Below, piece by piece: positions 57,809 through 64,000 of a DNA stretch of 64,000 bases (position 1 is its first letter; each line of letters opens with the position of its first letter). The stretch is from positions 27,949,481 through 28,013,480 of the forward strand of contig OX243815.1 of NCBI GenBank assembly GCA_945859605.1. Direction: 5' to 3'. Below the pieces are notes generated by a model. The model was given only the letters and a program-made list of their open reading frames with translations. It was not told the DNA's origin and searched no databases. Origin of the DNA: Lumbricus rubellus. Taxonomy: Eukaryota; Annelida; Clitellata; Crassiclitellata; Lumbricidae. The position numbers were made by a program, and so were the translations under genes.

Positions 57809-57810
<2 letters not shown>

Positions 57811-57888
57811 GTAGGCATGTTGCTCAAATACCAATGTCCACTTATGAACAAGAACCTTAATTCTTTGCAAACAGATGAAGACTCACGT

Positions 57889-57910
57889 ATATATATATAT
57901 ACACACACAC

Positions 57911-57949
<39 letters not shown>
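57889..57949. repeat. (TA)n with CACA insert
   Basis: TA, CACA, then TA run. Confidence 0.95.
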
Positions 57950-57951
<2 letters not shown>

Positions 57952-58097
57952 ATTATGCATGTAGTGCTATTATATTCACGCATGTCTAATATTGTCTATA
58001 CAGAGATACACGATCTTTGCACTGTGGGTCATATACTTAAGATCCAACTTATGATATTTCTTACTATAGATTCTTTGCCTGCGCGCATACCTGCAAT

Positions 58098-58235
58098 CGT
58101 GCCTCTCTGTCTGTCTATCTGTATGTCTGTCTGTGTGTCTGTATGTATGCCTGTCTGTCTGTTTGTCCTGTCCGTCTGTCTGTCCGTCTGTCTGTCCGTC
58201 TGTCTGTATGTCTAACTGTCTGTTGTGGTCGATAC
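58098..58235. repeat. (TCTG)n microsatellite
   Basis: TCTG and CTGTATG steps. Confidence 0.93.
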
Positions 58236-59376
58236 CCATTTTAAACATTAGGCCTAAAGGATTATCTTGTGTCGTAATAAACTTGACGGTTAGCTCTCAA
58301 CTGTGAAGAGCTTTCAACGTAGGCTGAGATCCTACGCAAGTGAATAGTAATCATTGTGTACGCAAACTTATCATGTATAGTGGCTCGCGACATTCATATT
58401 GTCCTTTTAAATGTGGAAAGTGCAACATCCACAAGCTATAGCTAGGGTGCTGCACAGAAATTACTTCTTATAGTAAACCGATGAAAACTTTCTTCATGTT
58501 GCTTTTCACACATACAGACCCACACGTACGCACAGATAATTATTAGCATAAATAATAGGCTATATGGAGTTTAATTATACATTGACACTTTGTTGTACCA
58601 GGTACACGTTACATGTTATTGTTAATATACATTCACGTGACTGTTCTAATTGCAACTCGCAGCCATAAATTTAAAGCTTAGAATTATAGTCCTATGCATT
58701 GATGTATAGGCGTGACGAATTTTCTTCACTTTTCTCACCTAGCCTACCTTGATGGCATTGTTTTTATAGGTTGTACAACTAAAAGTTTTGACTTAGTAAA
58801 ATTATTCGTTGTGATGGACAAAGATAAAACATTTAGATGCAGTTGCACATACAAATGTAGGTTCAAATGACTGAAATTCTCTACAGATTTCGATGAAAGT
58901 GAAACAGGGCCTATTGAAAAAGCAAACACATTATAACTGGGTGATAGGAACACGCTATAGTGTGTAGGTCCAATTATTTGTTTGTTCATAGATTATTTGA
59001 CTTTAGTAAATTTCTCGCGAGGCTTTTAGTCTCGCTGTCAAATTCTGGTCCAGAACTGGATAGACCTCTGTCACCTGGGCTTACCCATGCGCATGCAGAA
59101 ACTTTCTGAAACTTACAATTTACGAATGCACATTGGCCTGAGTGAATGGTAAAATTAGACAGGGTAATTTTTTAAACAAAACCGATTATACAGATAGCCA
59201 TACCAGAAAATCTGAAAGCGAAGCACGCATACTCAGATTTAACAGTACAAGATTAAGAAAGTAATATAGGACGGGAAGATACAAAGATTTACAAGCGGAC
59301 GTAGGCAGATCAGCGTAGGACAGTAAGTTATTGACAAAATACCAAAGGTTACAGCGGCAGTGAGACAAAAAGTGAA

Positions 59377-59530
59377 GTAGACAGACAGACAGACAGACAG
59401 ACAGACTTTCTGAATAGACAGCCAGACAACATGGACAGACGGTCGCCCATGCAGGCAGACAGAAACAGGCAGTCAGACATAGGCTATACAGACAGGTAAA
59501 CAGAGACAGACATAGACAGACAAATAGACA
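59377..59530. repeat. (ACAG)n microsatellite, degenerate
   Basis: GACAGACA steps with unique interruptions. Confidence 0.9.
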
Positions 59531-59954
59531 GACAATAACACAGATAGCAGAGAACTCGGTTGAGTTCCTTTTAAAGTCAAGAGATTGTTCAGAGATGAAT
59601 TATCATTTGGATGAAGCAACACAAGTCTCACGACCCTCTTAATATATTCATCGACTCTTTCTTCCTATCACTCACGACCTAACGGCTGACCTGTCTACCT
59701 ACCTAGACCCTGGTACACACAATTACACATGCTGATAAGATTGCACGTTACGTCGGCGTGAGCTCCTCTCGCAGCCCCATATGCACTTTGCTCGCATCGT
59801 CCATAAACTCAAAACTTGCCTCGAGTAGCCCGTCGTCTTAAAATCGACATCTCGTCTATTCACTCATACTTCACATAATTATTCTGCCTTGGCTGCCGAT
59901 CGGGCCTGTTTGGCAGCCAACGTCCCCCTCTATTATAGTTGCTGGCTACGCTGC

Positions 59955-59995
59955 AGCACATGCGCAGTATTATAGGACAGGTGCGACAACGCAGG
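59955..59995 (+). promoter_or_regulatory. candidate promoter element upstream of the 60.5-kb gene
   Basis: ACATGCGCAGTATTATAGG resembles an NRF1 half-site and is followed by GGTGCGACAACGCAGGTGCGC. It lies about 0.5 kb upstream of the first ATG. Motif evidence only. Confidence 0.25.
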
Positions 59996-60462
59996 TGCGC
60001 CTGGATTCATAGAGCACACCGTCTACTATAATTCAGTTGTAGTGTTGGAGTTTACATTGTGGTTTCGGGATATTAGCCTATGCACACCGTTAAAAAGCTC
60101 GCGACCCGCACGCTTATGACATATTACAGACAACACTGTTCGGGTCAGTCATTCATCTATTCTCTAAATATTATATGCACACAGATCTAGTAGCTACGTG
60201 TTATGTTGTCGCTTTATAATAAATGTACAGTTGTAACGAGACGCCATTGTACCTGAAATCTAAAAATAGTATAATGCGGCATTCGGACTATAGTAGACGG
60301 TTCTGCAGCACCGGTCAGGGCGACATGATTGTCAAAAAACGCGATTGCTTGAAGATTATAATCTGCAATTTTGTGTCGTTTAGAAATCTCGTGTATCAAC
60401 AAAAGACGACTTATTATCGTCAAATCATAACGAGAGAGGAAGCATAGCTTTGTCAGTGAAAA

Positions 60463-60550
60463 ATGTCGACAAGGATTAAGCGACCTGGACCACGTTCGGT
60501 TTCAGCCAGTTCTACAGCTGATCAGTCGGAACTTGCAGACTACCATGAAG
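60463..60550 (+). CDS. unidentified gene, exon 1
   Basis: ATG 60463 in context GAAAAATGTCG opens 29 codons (MSTRIKRPGPRSVSASST, then ADQSELADYHE) and one extra base, followed by the donor GTATAT at 60551. The end is phase 1, matching the phase-1 start of the exon at 62175. The N-terminus is basic and serine-rich without signal peptide, so a cytoplasmic or nuclear protein is likely. I do not recognise the family. A short upstream ORF (60223-60447) ends just before this ATG. Confidence 0.55.
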
Positions 60551-60616
60551 GTATATATAGAGCACATCATGCAGTTACTCTTAATTGACCGGCTGATATG
60601 ACACATGCATGATTAC

Positions 60617-60618
60617 AT

Positions 60619-60692
<74 letters not shown>
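60617..60692. repeat. (ATC)n microsatellite
   Basis: Pure ATC run. Confidence 0.95.
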
Positions 60693-61214
60693 ACCAAGGG
60701 ACCAGTGCCCGTAGGTGCCCGATGCCATTCTCGTTATTCCGCGCCAGGTTTGTCTATCCAGGGCAGCGTGTGTTAGGTCCTGCAGTGGTGCTCCACACCA
60801 TGACTATACATGCACATGTATATAATATGAAGATTATAATCTTATTATTTGTGTATACAGAGCGTTTTGTTGATTGAATCTTTTTTGGGATTATGGCTGC
60901 ATTCGTAGAGACAAGCACTATGACATCTAGTTCTCAGTTATGCATTGGCATAATTATGACACTCAAACTTCATTTTATTCATTCATTCACTTACTCACTC
61001 ATTCTCAGATAGGATCTTTGTCATGAGACTCAGGTTTCTGACCTTCCTTCCTCCTATTGACCACCATCTATGATTCCATGACGCCCCCAAAGTTATCGGG
61101 TGCCCAAAGTCGTAAGAAAAAACAGAAGACAGAAGTTAGAATATAAAAAAAACAATACCTACGGGAAAACTTTATCTGTCAATGTTAGCGCCCAGTCGTC
61201 AGATATATCCTATA

Positions 61215-61215
61215 G

Positions 61216-61284
<69 letters not shown>
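61215..61284. repeat. (AATC)n microsatellite
   Basis: About 17 tandem AATC units. Confidence 0.96.
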
Positions 61285-61514
61285 TATTTTTATTTTGCAA
61301 CCAGTATACATGAAAAGTTCACACATCTTGCACGTTGGTCACAAAAAAGGGAGGCCCTAAAGGGATTTTAAAAAATCCCGCTGTCTAGGGACACCAACTA
61401 ATATCTTGAGTTGACGATGTGAGGTGGCCATGACGAAGTCTTTGCAAAAAATCAACATATAGTGACTGACAAAAAAGACAAAGCAACTTATACTAGTTAC
61501 GCGACGCCCAATCT

Positions 61515-61845
61515 CAGGGCTGGCCTTATAGGCACAGGCAAGGCAGGCAGTTACATGGGGCGATAAAATTTTAGCGGGGGAGTCATTTGCACAAAAATGT
61601 ATGTTTGTAGCCTGTTTTAACTTTTGCATTGTGCACGAAATTGAATTTTATCCAGCCTTCAGTCTACTATTAAAAATAGAGCAAAAATATAAATGACCTG
61701 GCACTCAGCTGAATGTAGAGGCTCTGGCTGATTCATCTTTGGATTCTGACGTGGGATGAACAATTGAATTTCAGTGCGGATCTGAGGACGCGAAGGGCAT
61801 GCTTTGCCTAGGGCGCCAATTTTAACCTATATAAGGCCGACCCTG
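61515..61845. mobile_element. 331-bp DNA-transposon relic with CAGGG termini
   Basis: Starts CAGGGCTGGCCTTATAGG and ends CCTATATAAGGCCGACCCTG, an inverted repeat of about 18-20 bases. The interior carries AAGGCAGGCAGTTACATGGG and CCTAGGGCGCC, common in animal hAT MITEs. No clear 8-bp target duplication. Confidence 0.7.
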
Positions 61846-61926
61846 CTTCGGCGCGAAACTCCGATTCTGTGTCCATGTTGTAGTCGGGAGTATAGAACTA
61901 CAAGAGGCTCTATAGCGCAAATGTGA

Positions 61927-61936
<10 letters not shown>
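61846..61936 (+). mobile_element. SINE fragment (body and tail)
   Basis: CTTCGGCGCGAAACTCCGATTC, TGTGTCCAT, GTCGGGAG and GGCTCTATAGCGCAAAT, then (AAAT)n: the same family as 30749-30955, truncated on the left by the adjacent transposon relic. Confidence 0.75.
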
Positions 61937-61957
<21 letters not shown>

Positions 61958-62174
61958 TAATTATTATTATTATTGTTACCGAATAAATATGCAAGCTCTC
62001 GTGTATAGTCTGAGTTTGCTCTAGAGAGAAGACCTTGATAAGACGTTGCATTGAACGGATCATTATATACGACTATAGGTTGACTTCGTCCAGTCTCCTA
62101 CTTTGCTTTGCTTTGCTTTGCTTCTCCTTGCTTTGCTTATTATAACTCATCAGTAATTATCGTATTGTGTGCAG

Positions 62175-62318
62175 AGATTGTGATGACTCCTCTGAAGGCG
62201 AAGGCCGGTCAGATCATTCGCGTGGAGAGAGTGTCAACGGGAATCATGGACGGCAAGAAGGTTCACTACTTTGCGGAGGGTCCATACAAAGGCATCGTCG
62301 TCAATAAGGCAACCAATG
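62175..62318 (+). CDS. unidentified gene, exon 2
   Basis: 144 nt between acceptor GTGTGCAG and a moderate donor ATG|GTCTGT. Phase 1 in and phase 1 out. It encodes, after the shared Glu, IVMTPLKAKAGQIIRVERVS, then TGIMDGKKVHYFAEG and PYKGIVVNKATN. Composition and lack of repeats look genuinely coding, with alternating beta-strand-like hydrophobics. The domain is not recognised. Downstream exons were not found in the remaining 1.7 kb and probably lie beyond the window. Confidence 0.62.
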
Positions 62319-64000
62319 GTCTGTATACTCATTCAACGTATTTATAATATACATAGGCCTATTATAAACATATATAGCCTATATACAATATATATAGTCG
62401 GTTTTATTTAAACATTACCGCTTCTCCCTCCCCCCATCGTGTCTGAACTACATGGCACATTTTAAAATGCTAAGTGTTGAAATATTCCCCACCAGCTCTT
62501 TCAAATTCCAAAATGGAGTTTATCCTTTCCCTCGATGAGCCTAGCCCACTACATCCTGGATCATCTTCTTGTAGGCCTGTAGACAGTTTACTGGCGGATT
62601 TTATAATTATTCAACAGAGCAGAACACGAAACTTCATGATCATTTAAAATTGTGATTTCAAATCATATAATTTTTATGGTCTATCGGCAAATAATCCAAG
62701 CAATGCTTATACAAGGTGAACAGTAATAAATCATACAAACATGTATTGTAGCCTATAATAGTCTGTGAAGGCAATAAGTATATAAATTTACCTTAGGCTT
62801 AGAGAGATCAAGTATATGAACTTCAATGAGGAACCGTGAATTGTGGAAGAGTTGGCCTATTCAAAATTCAAGCGCTTCGAGCTGGAGCATTTTGTTGAAA
62901 ATTGCATAACATTTGCAAGGACTGCACGACTTCGGGAGTCCTTTTATTTCAAGTTTATTATGAACCGACAAACTTTGACAGAAGAAGTTTTTAAAAACTA
63001 AATGGCTGTATAGTCTAGAGTGGTTACAGTACACGAATAAACCGATATGATACGTAGTAATGGTCTCTTGGCATAATATATTATAGGCATTGAATAATAA
63101 ATATAGGTTTAGCGATGGCAAACAATAGCGGTGCTTGAACAATTTGAACGCACACTTCTGAAGAAGTTTCAAGGAGTTCAGACGAAGCGCATGCAATGCA
63201 TAGTTGGGTCTACAACCCCGTGATAAATATGCTGCAGCATGACAAGTAGGCACTTCGCACTGTACTCAACTTTTGAACTGCCGTAGATGTCTCCGCAGTT
63301 CATAGTTGCATTATGCATAGGCAAATCTCTTACAGGCTACCAAATGCAATCACGTGGGTCTGGTATAGCCAGAGCATAAAAGTACGATAGGCATTAAATT
63401 TCAGGCCTACAACACGGGCTCGTGCATGCATAGCCACATTAACTAGGGACGTGTTAGATAAATTTCTTGAGAATTGTAAAAATCGGGCTTTGGCTAAGTA
63501 AACAATGTAATTAACAACCCGTTTGTAAAGTTCATTTATTATAGGTGTACTCAACGGTTTACGATCCCGACTTAAATGTATTAATATACGCTAACAGGGA
63601 GCGGTATAAGACATGCGAAAGTGAATTATACCCTCAGTCGACAAATGGTTAAAATGGTGAAAAGAAATCATTCAGACTTCAGAGAGTTTATTGGTCTGCG
63701 ATTGCCTAGCAGTCGTTGCGTAAATATGCTTAACTTAAACTATGCTATTGTAATTATAAAAAAACATGTTGGCCTACTATTTTGTATTTCAAATGCATTA
63801 TAGTTGCGTATCTTATTTATATCATTGTTGATCGCATGAGACTCTATAGACAGAGTCCTGAAAATAAACCAATAGTAAATTTGTATTTGACATCAGTTCT
63901 AGGCTACTTAATTATCACGATGAATAGGTCTATGTAGTAGTATAGCAAGATGAATTCAAAATGTGTTGATTACAAGCCTGAAGCTGCAGAAACAACTGTC
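62319..64000. other. probable intron or intergenic, nothing recognised
   Basis: AT-rich, with TAGGCCTA words and short ORFs only (up to 130 codons, 62861-63253 minus, no domain). Likely the next intron of the gene above. Confidence 0.4.

Larger units (their letters stand above)
57809..60462. other. gene-free stretch upstream of the 60.5-kb gene
   Basis: Includes (TA)n, (TCTG)n and (ACAG)n arrays listed separately. 59880-60010 is GC-richer and may be the promoter of the gene starting at 60463. Confidence 0.45.
60551..62174 (+). other. intron 1 of the unidentified gene
   Basis: 1,624 bp, GTATAT...TGTGCAG. It holds an (ATC)n run, an (AATC)n run, a CAGGG-type transposon relic, a SINE fragment, an (AATA)n/(TAA)n run (about 61926-61976) and a TTTGC pentanucleotide run (62101-62138). 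Confidence 0.55.

Overview
This window is nuclear DNA of an invertebrate animal. The sequence shows split genes with GT-AG introns, a nuclear tRNA without encoded CCA, Sp-family zinc-finger genes with a buttonhead (Btd) box, a globin of the membrane-anchored globin X type, tRNA-derived SINEs, LINE ends, hAT and mariner relics, and very dense microsatellites. The palindromic word TAGGCCTA recurs throughout. A marine bilaterian (for example an echinoderm, hemichordate or lophotrochozoan) would fit, but I cannot fix the phylum from this sequence.

Layout. 1-10.6 kb: simple-sequence arrays and unannotated DNA. 11.06-13.97 kb (minus): a three-exon globin X-like gene of 230 aa with an N-terminal Met-Gly-Cys and introns at the ancestral globin positions B12.2 and G7.0. 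15.50-25.85 kb: a structurally complete 10.35-kb LTR retrotransposon with two apparently identical 2,308-bp LTRs, TG..CA ends, a 4-bp target duplication ATAT, and a single 1,038-codon gag ORF without pol. The gag start codon and first 248 codons lie inside the 5' LTR, and the primer-binding site lies inside the gag reading frame. A 606-bp hAT-derived MITE with a perfect 8-bp target duplication is nested in its non-coding part. 27.3-28.7 kb (minus) and 51.3-52.8 kb (plus): two divergently transcribed Sp-family transcription factor genes with Btd box and three C2H2 fingers. Between them lie a LINE end, several SINEs, a mariner relic, a candidate short secreted-protein gene near 48 kb, and a 4.3-kb belt (37.5-41.8 kb) of polypyrimidine, polypurine and minisatellite arrays. 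56.37-56.45 kb (minus): tRNA-Ser(GCT). 60.46-62.32 kb (plus): the first two exons of an unrecognised gene that continues past the part I can follow.

How the parts relate. The two Sp genes share diagnostic residues in and around the Btd box and look like lineage paralogs. The 22.6 kb between their starts is probably a shared regulatory landscape, and several GC-rich non-repetitive islands in it are enhancer candidates. The repeats form two connected sets: a SINE family whose 3' tail matches the tail of a CR1/L2-like LINE also in the window, and DNA-transposon relics with CAGGG termini. The best candidate for something undescribed is the retrotransposon whose coding sequence begins inside its own LTR.
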